Assembly (NCBI GenBank): GCA_017620715.1
Contig: JAGAUN010000027.1
Coordinates: 1 to 35,212, forward strand
Source: Muribaculaceae bacterium
GTDB lineage: Bacteria; Bacteroidota; Bacteroidia; Bacteroidales; Muribaculaceae
Direction of reading: 5' to 3'
DNA length: 35,212 bases
Below are positions 15,531-24,329 of the stretch, piece by piece. Numbering within the stretch: the stretch's first letter is position 1; the number at the start of each line of letters is the position of its first letter. Made by a program: the position numbers and the translations under genes. The notes beneath the pieces were generated by a model. It saw only the letters and a program-made list of their open reading frames with translations, did not search any database and was not told the DNA's origin.

Positions 15531-16405
15531 TGCTGTATAGATATTGATGTTGCTATTGCAAAGGCTATCGAGTAGACAAGCACGAGCATTGCCGTGATGC
15601 CCAGCAGCGGGTTGAGCGCTTTGCCCGAGCGGGTGGCAAGAAGCGCCGTGAGTATCAGATGGAGGCAGAGGTAAGCTATGGGTACAGCCACGCATCCCAG
15701 CCTTGTCCATACGCCCCACACAAGTGCGCATGCGGCTATTCCGTTTAAGAGGTAGAGGCAGAGAGTAAGGCGCGGGCCAATGATTACCGCAAGTGTGGTC
15801 TTACCTACCGAGGCATCATCGTTGCGGTCGCGATAGTTGTTTACTATCAGTACATTAGCTGTCATCAGTCCTATGGCGATAGAGCCGTAAATGGATTCCG
15901 TCGGCCATAAGTCGCATTGCAGAAAGCAACTGAGCATTACCGGCACTATGCCGAAGAATACCACCACCATCACTTCGCCCATAGCGTGCCGCGACAGTGG
16001 CCACGGGCCTGCGCTGTAGGCAAAAACGGCAAGGGCAATCACCGCACCGGCTATGACAAGCCACCAGGGCCCGTAAAACAGAAGCACGCAACCGCACAGG
16101 CAGGCGAGGACGATAGTAGTCACAGTGGCTATGAGCATGGCACGCGGAGTGATGTCGCCTTCGGTCACTCCACGTCGGGGCCCTTCGCGTCCGGGGCGGT
16201 CGAGTCCGTCGCGGTAATCGAAATATTCGTTGGCAAAGTTCGAGGCTATCTGAGCGAGAATGGCAAACGCCATGCACGCGGCAGCGGCGCCCCAGCGCAA
16301 TGGCGCAAACATGGCGCCGTAGGCCACGCCGGCTATCACACCGGCTACCGACACCGGAATGGTGCGCAGTCGCACAGCTTCAATCCATATCTTCAGTCGA
16401 TTCAT
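15527..16405 (-). CDS. menA: 1,4-dihydroxy-2-naphthoate polyprenyltransferase
   Basis: This 292-residue integral membrane protein of the UbiA superfamily attaches the polyprenyl chain to 1,4-dihydroxy-2-naphthoate in menaquinone synthesis. The first Asp-rich motif is in NFANEYFDYRDGLDRPG (about residues 56-72) and the second in NNYRDRNDDASVGKTTLAV (about 188-206), both characteristic of MenA. About eight to nine membrane segments are visible. The start lies 26 bases inside the upstream ATPase gene and its stop overlaps the DUF308 start, so translation is coupled. Other men genes are not in the window. Confidence 0.93.
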   Translation of the reverse strand: MNRLKIWIEAVRLRTIPVSVAGVIAGVAYGAMFAPLRWGAAAACMAFAILAQIASNFANEYFDYRDGLDRPGREGPRRGVTEGDITPRAMLIATVTTIVLACLCGCVLLFYGPWWLVIAGAVIALAVFAYSAGPWPLSRHAMGEVMVVVFFGIVPVMLSCFLQCDLWPTESIYGSIAIGLMTANVLIVNNYRDRNDDASVGKTTLAVIIGPRLTLCLYLLNGIAACALVWGVWTRLGCVAVPIAYLCLHLILTALLATRSGKALNPLLGITAMLVLVYSIAFAIATSISIQQ

Positions 16406-18014
16406 CGGCAGGTATCATTATATCGGGCCTTGAGCTGTGGATGCAGAAGCAGCGGCGCACGGCGGTGCGTATCGATTCGGCATCGGGGCCGTTCAGACGA
16501 AGTATCTTCGTGATCGTGGCTATATACTCGTCTTTGTTGTGCAGTCCGCACAGACCGGCTACATTGCATCCCGGCAGCATGGCCTTTTGATTGTAAACAC
16601 GTAAAATGGCTGCATAGTCGCCCGAATTGTGCATTTTTTTGAACCGGGCGCAAAAATTGTCGTACATGCCACGGGCATTGATTTCGGTAGGCAACGACCG
16701 CAGATGGTTTTCGAGCATGGCTATGGAATTGAACCGCCCGTCGATGCGGCATTCCACAATTCGCTTCACCCGGTGACGGGTGTGCAGCAGGGCCTGGGTG
16801 CGTATTTCAATGCCAAACTGCGATATTATGTATCGCTTCACCCGGCCAAACACCCGGTCGTGATTTTTGCCGCAGTATCGTGCCACAGCCCTTATCACAC
16901 CCTCGAGCAGAAGTATGTTTTCAACCTCGGCAACCTCCGGCACCATGATTTTTTTGCCACGCAGATACTCCACTTCCTTTACGTCGCGCCGGTCGCGGTC
17001 TACTATGCCGTAGCTGTCGAGTTTGTGAAAAGAGTTGAGGTCGTTGAAGGTACGTGTGGCTTCAATCACCTTGTTGCAGCTGCCTAAGGCGCGTATGGTG
17101 AAGTCGGGGAAAATCAGCGGATACAGCTTCGAGTCTATCGAGTTTTTACCGTCGCCTTCAATAAACATTACCGGTTTTCTCGGCCCCATTATGGCGGAAA
17201 AAATCTCCTCGGTGAGGGGCGTTTTGGCCGGAAGTATAGCATAATCCCATCGGGTGGCCGAGGCATCGAAGCTGCGTACCCATATCACCGCGGCATCCTG
17301 ACGCGATGTGGCAAAGTCGAGGTCGTGGGTGGTGAAAATGAAATTGCAGTCGGGGCGAAGCTGGGCGAGACGGTTCCAGAGCGACTGCATCACCGTCGGG
17401 TGCAGAAACATCTCGGGGGAGTCGACAAACACCGCAGCTCCCTGCGGCGCGTAGGTCAGAGCCGCTATGTAGTATATCACCGCTTTTTCGCCCGCCGACA
17501 GTTTTACCGGCGTGTATGCGTCGGAATTGTCGGAACCCACGCGGTTGAAGAGCAGGCTCCCGCTCGATATGAGTATCTTATTGTCGGGAAATATATGCTG
17601 CCAGGTGGCTATTACGCTGTCGAGCGGGGTGCTCGGCAGCTGCTCGTCGGGGTGCGCTCCGGTGCGGCTCAGCTTGTAGTAGATGAGGTTGAGCATCTCG
17701 TCGCGCATGAGCAGGGTGAGCAGGCGGTCGAGCTGCGAGGTAAGTTCCGGCGAGGTCATGCCGGTGGCTATGGCCTCGGTATACCGGCGGTCGATTATCG
17801 AGGCCGATTCATTTACCTGGGCTATGGTCTGAGGCTGGTACAGAGCCTTGAGTGCCGAGAGGGTGTATGCACGCTCTCCGGCATCCCGGGCCATACGCGC
17901 GGCAAAGCGGCTCTTACCGGCGCCGTTGGCGCCTATTATCACTACGGTTGAGTTATCGGGCGGCAGCGTCGGCTGCCTGTCAGACACTGCGGGGGGGAGA
18001 GATAGAGTTTTCAT
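16380..18014 (-). CDS. ABC-type ATPase fused to DUF4435 (TOPRIM-like) domain; PARIS-like
   Basis: The product has 544 residues. The N-terminal ATPase has Walker A GANGAGKS (28-35), the signature KLSAGEK (171-177), Walker B VFVDSPE (195-201) and the switch His in FTTHD (H230), i.e. an OLD/AriA-type AAA15 ATPase. From about residue 280 a DUF4435-like domain follows with FIEG (284-287) and the acidic pair of VDRD (338-341), the expected metal-binding positions of a TOPRIM fold, plus PEVAEVENIL. In the PARIS anti-phage system these two modules are separate proteins, AriA and AriB; single-chain versions of the pair are plausible relatives. Here the gene overlaps the threonylcarbamoyl-AMP synthase stop by 4 bases and menA by 26, so it is embedded in a housekeeping operon. 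A non-defence role is possible. Domain calls are from motifs only. Confidence 0.82.
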   Translation of the reverse strand: MKTLSLPPAVSDRQPTLPPDNSTVVIIGANGAGKSRFAARMARDAGERAYTLSALKALYQPQTIAQVNESASIIDRRYTEAIATGMTSPELTSQLDRLLTLLMRDEMLNLIYYKLSRTGAHPDEQLPSTPLDSVIATWQHIFPDNKILISSGSLLFNRVGSDNSDAYTPVKLSAGEKAVIYYIAALTYAPQGAAVFVDSPEMFLHPTVMQSLWNRLAQLRPDCNFIFTTHDLDFATSRQDAAVIWVRSFDASATRWDYAILPAKTPLTEEIFSAIMGPRKPVMFIEGDGKNSIDSKLYPLIFPDFTIRALGSCNKVIEATRTFNDLNSFHKLDSYGIVDRDRRDVKEVEYLRGKKIMVPEVAEVENILLLEGVIRAVARYCGKNHDRVFGRVKRYIISQFGIEIRTQALLHTRHRVKRIVECRIDGRFNSIAMLENHLRSLPTEINARGMYDNFCARFKKMHNSGDYAAILRVYNQKAMLPGCNVAGLCGLHNKDEYIATITKILRLNGPDAESIRTAVRRCFCIHSSRPDIMIPADESTEDMD

Positions 18015-18628
18015 GACGGGAAAGGTGCTATGCCCCGACGTATCACTACCGGATTGTCGGGGTCGGTGATGTCTACTACTGTCGAAATTTCGGCCTGCGT
18101 CTGGCCACCGTCAATCATAATGTCGGCGTCGAGCTGTTCGGCCAGCGGCTCTACGTTGTGCGGATATACCGTTTCGCCCGGCTCCACATCGGGTATGGCA
18201 AGCGTGGTGGTCAGTATTGGGCAGTCGAGCGCCCCGGCAATGGCCGTGGGTATCGGATTTGACGGAATACGCAATCCTACCTGCTTGCGCCCCTTGAATA
18301 CTTTTGGCAACGTGGGCGACGCTTTGAGTATGAAGGTATACGGCCCGGGTGTGTAGGCCCGCAGTATGGCGAATGCCTCGTTGTCGATATGAGCGAAACG
18401 CGATGCCTGCGATATATCGGCGCATATTATCGACAGTGTGTGCCGTGCGGGGTCTATGCGTTTCAGTCGGCACAGCTTCTCGGTTGCCTGCTTGTTCAAG
18501 GCCGAGCAGCCCACGGCGTAGGCGGTGTCGGTGGGATATACGGCAAGGCCACCGTCGCGCAGCGTGTCGGCTACGAGATCGATGGCCTTGGTATTGATTG
18601 ACGAAGGATAGATGCGGAGTACATTCAT
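18011..18628 (-). CDS. L-threonylcarbamoyladenylate synthase (YrdC/Sua5 family)
   Basis: The product has 205 residues from ATG 18628 (MNVLRIYPSS); a further in-frame start 15 codons upstream adds a non-typical tail. YrdC-fold motifs: GGLAVYPTDTAYAVGCSA near the N-terminus, LCRLKRIDPARH, and GRKQVGLRIPSNPI with TTTLAIPD. The enzyme makes threonylcarbamoyl-AMP from threonine, bicarbonate and ATP, the first step of the t6A37 modification of ANN-decoding tRNAs. It is a short form without a C-terminal Sua5 domain. The stop overlaps the start of the ATPase-DUF4435 gene (ATGA). The gene lies 54 bases after lpxA on the same strand and may be read through from it. Confidence 0.92.
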   Translation of the reverse strand: MNVLRIYPSSINTKAIDLVADTLRDGGLAVYPTDTAYAVGCSALNKQATEKLCRLKRIDPARHTLSIICADISQASRFAHIDNEAFAILRAYTPGPYTFILKASPTLPKVFKGRKQVGLRIPSNPIPTAIAGALDCPILTTTLAIPDVEPGETVYPHNVEPLAEQLDADIMIDGGQTQAEISTVVDITDPDNPVVIRRGIAPFPS

Positions 18629-18682
18629 GGCATGAGTCGTGTAAGGGGAGTCGAGGAGGTACGACAAATGCAAATGTACAAA

Positions 18683-19471
18683 TTATTCTTCGAGTTCCTT
18701 AGGTACGGCTACGAGTTTGTTGCTGCATTCATGCACAAAGTTCACTATGGTGCGGCGTATCTCGGTATCGTCGAGGTCGGCTTCGATACGGCGCAGGGCG
18801 TTGAACACCGATGTGCCGCTCTGGTAGATGTGACGGTATGCCTTGGCTATGTCGTCGACATCCTCTTCTGTAAAGCCGTGCTTGCGGAGCACCACGGCAT
18901 TGACTCCGAAATATGAGGCGGGATTGTGGGCTATGATTACAAAAGGAGGCACATTGCCGTTGATACGGCATCCGCCCTTTATAAGCACCCACTTTCCCAC
19001 GCGGGCATTCTCATGCAGCATCACTCCTGACGAGAGTATGGCGCATTCGTCAACCACGGTGTCGCCGGCTATTTTCACGCTGTTGCCAAGTACCGACTTG
19101 CCCACTATGTGGGTGTCGTGACCGATATGGGTCTCGGCCATGATGAATATATCGTTGCCTATACGTGTGCCGCGCTCCGGGGTGATGCCACGGTTTATAA
19201 TCACATGCTCGCGTATCACATTATTGTCGCCTATGTAGCAATAGGTCTGCTCACCTTTCCAACGGAAATCCTGAGGATCGGCGCCTATAACCGAACATTG
19301 GTACACTTTGTTGTTGGCACCCATGCGTGTGCCGCGCAATATGCTGGCGTATGGCATTATTTCTGTGCCGGAGCCTATCTCTACATCGGCGTCGATGTAT
19401 GCGAACGGATGAATTGTGACGTCGGGTGCCAGACGGGCAGAGGGGTCGACGTGTGCTAAGGGGCTTATCAT
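18683..19471 (-). CDS. lpxA: Acyl-ACP--UDP-N-acetylglucosamine O-acyltransferase
   Basis: The product has 262 residues. Hexapeptide repeats form a left-handed beta-helix over about residues 1-190 (VDPSARLAPDVTIHPFAYID, NNVIREHVIINRG, SVLGNSVKIAGDTVV), followed by a C-terminal helical domain (FTEEDVDDIAKAYRHIY). His118 in ETHIGHD corresponds to the general base His125 of E. coli LpxA. It catalyses the first step of lipid A synthesis in the cytoplasm. It is not beside lpxD, lpxC-fabZ or lpxB, which is unusual; instead it follows the outer-membrane lipoprotein gene of the RND operon by 33 bases. It may be a second LpxA paralogue. Confidence 0.92.
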   Translation of the reverse strand: MISPLAHVDPSARLAPDVTIHPFAYIDADVEIGSGTEIMPYASILRGTRMGANNKVYQCSVIGADPQDFRWKGEQTYCYIGDNNVIREHVIINRGITPERGTRIGNDIFIMAETHIGHDTHIVGKSVLGNSVKIAGDTVVDECAILSSGVMLHENARVGKWVLIKGGCRINGNVPPFVIIAHNPASYFGVNAVVLRKHGFTEEDVDDIAKAYRHIYQSGTSVFNALRRIEADLDDTEIRRTIVNFVHECSNKLVAVPKELEE

Positions 19472-19504
19472 GATGGTTTAGATTGAGGGTGTACGTATTT
19501 TATA

Positions 19505-20902
19505 TTAGCGTCCGCCTCCGAGGGCCTGATAGAGGTTGATCAGAGCGCGGGTCTCGCTGTACTGTGCGCCTATCGTGGCCAGACGGGCCGAGAGCAGATT
19601 CTGCTGGGCGGTGAGCACATCGAGGTAAGTGGTGTTGTACGAACCGAGCTGCAGCAATTCCATAGTGTAGTCGGCAGCCTGAGCGAGCTTCTCCGACTGA
19701 AGGGCCACGTAGGTCTGCTTCTCCACGCTGTATGTGTAGAGGGTGATTGCGTTGCTCACCTCGGCCGAAGCGTTCATAAGAGTTTGCTCGAAAGAGTTCA
19801 TCGACTGCTGTTGCTGGGCCTTGGCTGCCTCAAGACGCGCTATATTGGCTCCGCGGGAGAAGAGCGGTGCGGTGAGCGAACCGGCAAGGTTAATGAAAAA
19901 TTTGCCGGGGTTCATTATCATTGTACCCAAGGCGTTTGTGAAGCCGCCGTTGGCTGTGATGTTAAGGCCGGGGTAGAAAGCGGCACGGGCCGAATTGGTA
20001 GCATAGTATGCCACCGCCATAGAACGCTCTGCGGCTGCTACGTCTGGACGCAGTGCCAGCTCATACATGGGCACGCTCTCGCGGCGTATTTCTGGCACGG
20101 AGAGCTTCGAGAACTCGGGTATCGACCATTCCTGGGGCATTACGCCGAGCAGCAGCGAAAGGGTGTTGTTGAGCTCGTCGAGTGATACCTTCATATCGGT
20201 AATCTGGGCCAATATGCCGTAGTACTGGGCCTCTGACTGCACAACGGCTACCTCGGTCACTGTGCCGGCCTCCTTGAGGTCTTTCATTGTCTGTACATTC
20301 ACTTTCCATATTTCAGAGGTGGAGACGGAGATGGCGAGCTGTGACTTGAGCGATGCTATCGAGTAGTAGGTGTTGGCTACGGCAGCAATTATCTGCGAGC
20401 GCACGGCCTGACGGTAATCTTCGGTCTGTTCCAAAGTCATCTGGGCGCCGCGTTTGGAGTTGAGGAGTTTGCCGAAAATGTCAACCTCCCAGCTTACCGA
20501 GAGAGGTATCTGGTACGACCACGACATGGACTGAGACGGGCTCATAAACACCTTTGAACCCGAACCGTTGGGAGCAAGGGCCACCGAAGGAAGGTAGGCC
20601 AGTTTGGCGCCGCGCAGCTGGGCGTGGGCTATGTCGACGTTGAGTTTGGCATTGCGTAGGTCAATGTTATTGTCGAGAGCCTGTTGGATGAGATCGGCCA
20701 ACACGGGGTCGGTAAATACATCCTGCCAGCGGAGATTGCCGTAGGCAAGGGAGTCAATTGATGCCTGCTGAGCCTCTTTGTACTGGGCCAGCAGCGTGGT
20801 GTTGTCAGGGGTCTCGTATTTTTTGTATAAGCCGCAGCCCGATGCGCCGCCAAGCAGAATGGCTGACGCAAGGGCGAGGGCTGCTATTTTATTCAGTTTC
20901 AT
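19505..20902 (-). CDS. RND-pump outer-membrane channel lipoprotein (OprM/NodT-like)
   Basis: The product has 465 residues from ATG 20902; a TTG two codons upstream is less likely. A lipoprotein signal ends at the lipobox Cys of GASGC (about residue 23). Two TolC-type repeats follow (IQQALDNNIDLRNAKLNVDI, then LRPDVAAAERSMAVAYYATN), together with the NodT-family motif AAFYPGLNITANGGF. It forms the trimeric outer-membrane duct. It starts six bases after the pump gene stop and completes the adaptor-pump-channel operon. Unlike the channel gene of the other efflux operon in this window (6551-7864) it is intact and might serve that pump too. Confidence 0.93.
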   Translation of the reverse strand: MKLNKIAALALASAILLGGASGCGLYKKYETPDNTTLLAQYKEAQQASIDSLAYGNLRWQDVFTDPVLADLIQQALDNNIDLRNAKLNVDIAHAQLRGAKLAYLPSVALAPNGSGSKVFMSPSQSMSWSYQIPLSVSWEVDIFGKLLNSKRGAQMTLEQTEDYRQAVRSQIIAAVANTYYSIASLKSQLAISVSTSEIWKVNVQTMKDLKEAGTVTEVAVVQSEAQYYGILAQITDMKVSLDELNNTLSLLLGVMPQEWSIPEFSKLSVPEIRRESVPMYELALRPDVAAAERSMAVAYYATNSARAAFYPGLNITANGGFTNALGTMIMNPGKFFINLAGSLTAPLFSRGANIARLEAAKAQQQQSMNSFEQTLMNASAEVSNAITLYTYSVEKQTYVALQSEKLAQAADYTMELLQLGSYNTTYLDVLTAQQNLLSARLATIGAQYSETRALINLYQALGGGR

Positions 20903-20908
20903 ATTCAA

Positions 20909-23900
20909 TTAGCGCGAGTATTGTTCGATTTCGTTGCTGATGTCGGAGTTGTCGGTATCTTTCCACTTCATGGGCGAGAATTTCTCTTGTATCTTCTGGA
21001 ACACCACGAAGAGGGCCGGCACAATGAATATCTGGCATATCATACCTATGAGCATACCGCCCACCGAACCGTTACCGAGTGCTCGGTTGCCGTTGGCACC
21101 TACGCCGGAGGCGAACATCAGCGGCAACAGACCGATGATGAGGGCGAGCGAGGTCATTAGAATCGGTCGCAGACGGGCTGCGGCGCCGTCGATGGCGGCA
21201 TTTACTATCGACATGCCTGTCTTGCGGCGGTCGAGTGCGAACTCAACGATAAGAATGGCGTTCTTGGCCAAAAGACCTATAAGCATGATGAGCGCAATCT
21301 GCAGGTAGATGTTGTTTGAGATACCGGCTATGTCGGCGAAGATGAAGGTACCCATCAGACCGAACGGTACCGATAAGATTACTGCGAAGGGCAGCAGGTA
21401 GCTCTCGTACTGAGCCGAAAGCAGCAGGTAAACGAATAGCAGACACAGACCGAAAATCATGGCGGTGGCATTGCCCGAGGAATTGGCTTCTTCACGGGTC
21501 ATACCCGAGAAGTCGTAGCCGTAACCCTGCGGCAATACTTCAGCAGCCACGCGGTTGATAGCCGCGAGAGCGTCGCCCGACGAATATCCGGGATTGGGGC
21601 TGCCCGTTACTGAAATCGACTGGAACATGTTGAAGCGGTTCAGAAGGTCGGGGCCGTAGGTGGGAGTGAGCTTTACGAAGTTTGAGATTGAAGCCATCTC
21701 CGAGCCGTTGCGCACCTTTATGGAGTTGAGTGTCTCGGGCGATACGCGTGCTTCAGGCGATGCCTGCATCATCACGCGGTATAGTTTGCCGAAACGGTTG
21801 AAGTTGCTCACATACATACCGCCGTAGTAGCCTTGGAGGGTTGACAGTATTGTCTGAGGCGACAGACCGGCCTGTTTGGCCTTTGCTGCGTCTACCTCTA
21901 CGAGATACTGCGGGAAGGTAGGATTGAAAGTAGTGTAGGCTACCTGAATCTCAGGCTGCTGGTTGAGTGCACCGAGGAATGTCTGCACTACGGTGAAGAA
22001 TTCGTTGATGTCACCGCCGGTCTTGTCCTGCATCTTTATTTCAAAACCGTTGGTCACCGAGTAACCGGTAATCATAGGCGGCGCGAACATAATCACACGG
22101 CCGTCTTTGATTTTTTGCGATGTCATGCCCATGGCCATGCCAAGCACGGCTTCGGAGCTCTCATTTTTCTTATCGCGGAGCGACCAGTCTTTGAGCCTTA
22201 TAATGAAGGTGCCGTATGTGGGGCCCTGGCCGGCGATAAAGCTGTAGCCGTTGATCATGGTACGCGACTCTATGGCGGGGATGGTGGAGAGTATCGAGTC
22301 AACCTCTTTGAGTACCTCGCCGGTGCGTTCCTGCGATGTGCCCGGAGGCATATCCACCATGGCAAACAGTGTGCCGGTATCTTCATTGGGCACCATGCCG
22401 GTAGGAGTGATACGCATCAACCACACCAACACTACTATCGAGACCACAACGGCCGCAAATGAGGTGATTTTGTGTGCGGTGAAGAATTTCACCAGCTTTT
22501 TGTATCCTTTCAGAGAGCTGTTGTATACCTTCTCGAATGCCTGCTGGAAGCGTTTGCCGAATATGCCTATGAGAGCCAGCAATGCCACCACGCAAGCGCC
22601 TATCGAAAGAGGCACGTTGGCAAAATTAAACCATCCGAGCACCATGGCTACAATAGTGGCCACGAGCAGTGCAAAGGTAAGCAGGGGCGGGAAGCTGAAA
22701 CGCGAGCCCCAGCTCTTCTTCATCTGTTCGCCGGCAGCCGAGTAGGCGTCGGCCATACGCTCTTTCAGAGGAACCTCCGAGTTGTGAGGCTTGAGGAACA
22801 CGGCGCAGAGTGCCGGCGAGAGGGTAAGTGCGTTGATAGCGGAGAAACCGATAGCTATGGCCATGGTAAGACCAAACTGCTGATAGAATGTGCCCGATGT
22901 GCCCGGCATAAACGACACGGGGATGAACACCAGCATCATGACCAGCGTGATGGAGATGATGGCGCCGCCTATCTCGCTCATGGCATCGATCGATGCCTTG
23001 CGGGCATTCTTGTATCCCACATCGAGTTTGGCGTGCACCGCTTCGACCACCACTATCGCATCGTCGACCACAATCGCAATGGCGAGCACCAGAGCCGAGA
23101 GGGTGATGAGGTTGATGGAGAAGCCAATAATCTTAAGTACGAAGAATGTACCGATAAGGGCCACCGGGATGGCTATGGCGGGGATGATGGTTGAACGGAA
23201 GTCGTGGAGGAAGAGGTAAACCACGATAAACACGAGTATAAATGCCTCGATAAGGGTCTGTATTACGTGGTGTATCGATGCGTAGAGGAAGTCGTTGTTG
23301 TTCATCGGCACGGCAATGGCCAGGCCTTCGGGTATCTGGGTCTTGAGATCATCTACAAACTTCAGACAGTCGTTGATGATTCGGGTGGCGTTGGAGCCGG
23401 CTGTCTGGAATACGATGGCGGTAATACCCGGCTTGCCGTTGAAGTTTCCGTGGAAACCGTAGGTCACACGGCCAAGTTCGAGGTCGGCTACATCTTTGAG
23501 ACGGAGCACCTCGCCGTTGTCGGAGGCACGTACCACTATATCGCCGAACTCTTTTTCATCAACAAGGCGGCCGCGATACTTCATTGTATACTGGAATGTC
23601 TGGTTGCCCTGCTCGCCGAATGCGCCGGGGGCAGCCTCGATATTCTGTTCAGCCAGAGCGTTCGAAATGTCGCCGGGCATCAGGCCGTACTGTGCCATCA
23701 CGTCGGGCTTAAGCCATATACGCATTGAGTAGTCGGCGCCCATTACCATTACGTCGCCCACGCCGGAGATACGTTGCATCTGAGGCACTACGTTGATTTT
23801 CATGTAGTTCTCTATGAATTCTTCATCGTAGTTGCCTGATTCGTCGTAGAGGGTAATACCTACGAGCATCGACGACTGGCGTTTCTGGGTGAGCACGCCC

Positions 23901-24277
23901 ACGCGTGTTACCTCGGCCGGAAGGAGGCTCTGAGCCTTGGCCACACGGTTCTGCACGTCTACGGCAGCCATGTCGGGGTCAAAGCCCTGTTCGAAATATA
24001 CGTTGATTGTTGCGGAGCCGGTGTTGGTTGCGGTCGACTCCATGTATGTCATGCCTTCGGCGCCGTTGATACTCTCCTCAAGAGGTGCAATCACCGAGTT
24101 GAGCACTGCCTGGGCGTTGGCTCCCTGGTATGTGGTGCTAACGGAGATTGTAGGAGGCGCAATATCGGGGTACTGCGTGATAGGCAGCGATACCATGCCG
24201 ATTAAGCCCAGCAATACTATAAAGATAGATATTACCGTAGAGAGTACGGGCCGGTTAATAAATGTATCTAATTTCAT
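20909..24277 (-). CDS. RND multidrug efflux pump, HAE1 family (AcrB/MexB-like)
   Basis: This 1122-residue proton-driven exporter of the inner membrane is longer than AcrB (1049). The proton-relay Asp pair is D405-D406 (IVVDDAIVV), and the essential Lys of TM10 is in LLAKNAILIVEFA. The pore and docking domains appear complete, and the QGANAQAVLN and EESINGAEGMTYMES motifs are typical of HAE1. Between TM6 and TM7, where AcrB has a cytosolic amphipathic helix, there is an extra hydrophobic block of about 75 residues with two membrane-like segments (about 531-549 and 556-574). It is the middle gene of the operon with a lipoprotein adaptor and a lipoprotein channel. Confidence 0.95.
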   Translation of the reverse strand: MKLDTFINRPVLSTVISIFIVLLGLIGMVSLPITQYPDIAPPTISVSTTYQGANAQAVLNSVIAPLEESINGAEGMTYMESTATNTGSATINVYFEQGFDPDMAAVDVQNRVAKAQSLLPAEVTRVGVLTQKRQSSMLVGITLYDESGNYDEEFIENYMKINVVPQMQRISGVGDVMVMGADYSMRIWLKPDVMAQYGLMPGDISNALAEQNIEAAPGAFGEQGNQTFQYTMKYRGRLVDEKEFGDIVVRASDNGEVLRLKDVADLELGRVTYGFHGNFNGKPGITAIVFQTAGSNATRIINDCLKFVDDLKTQIPEGLAIAVPMNNNDFLYASIHHVIQTLIEAFILVFIVVYLFLHDFRSTIIPAIAIPVALIGTFFVLKIIGFSINLITLSALVLAIAIVVDDAIVVVEAVHAKLDVGYKNARKASIDAMSEIGGAIISITLVMMLVFIPVSFMPGTSGTFYQQFGLTMAIAIGFSAINALTLSPALCAVFLKPHNSEVPLKERMADAYSAAGEQMKKSWGSRFSFPPLLTFALLVATIVAMVLGWFNFANVPLSIGACVVALLALIGIFGKRFQQAFEKVYNSSLKGYKKLVKFFTAHKITSFAAVVVSIVVLVWLMRITPTGMVPNEDTGTLFAMVDMPPGTSQERTGEVLKEVDSILSTIPAIESRTMINGYSFIAGQGPTYGTFIIRLKDWSLRDKKNESSEAVLGMAMGMTSQKIKDGRVIMFAPPMITGYSVTNGFEIKMQDKTGGDINEFFTVVQTFLGALNQQPEIQVAYTTFNPTFPQYLVEVDAAKAKQAGLSPQTILSTLQGYYGGMYVSNFNRFGKLYRVMMQASPEARVSPETLNSIKVRNGSEMASISNFVKLTPTYGPDLLNRFNMFQSISVTGSPNPGYSSGDALAAINRVAAEVLPQGYGYDFSGMTREEANSSGNATAMIFGLCLLFVYLLLSAQYESYLLPFAVILSVPFGLMGTFIFADIAGISNNIYLQIALIMLIGLLAKNAILIVEFALDRRKTGMSIVNAAIDGAAARLRPILMTSLALIIGLLPLMFASGVGANGNRALGNGSVGGMLIGMICQIFIVPALFVVFQKIQEKFSPMKWKDTDNSDISNEIEQYSR

Positions 24278-24329
24278 TGTCGTGTGTGACTAATGTATGT
24301 GTTTATGAGTGAGATGTCGTGGATGTGAT

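Noticed and set aside
15531..15731. N-terminal extension of the DUF308 protein
   Set aside because: The extension overlaps menA in another frame, is not hydrophobic and lacks family features. The ATG at 15530 overlaps the menA stop.
22472..23194. 240-codon plus-strand frame opposite the RND pump
   Set aside because: Composition rich in His, Arg and Gly with no domains; the pump on the other strand is certain.
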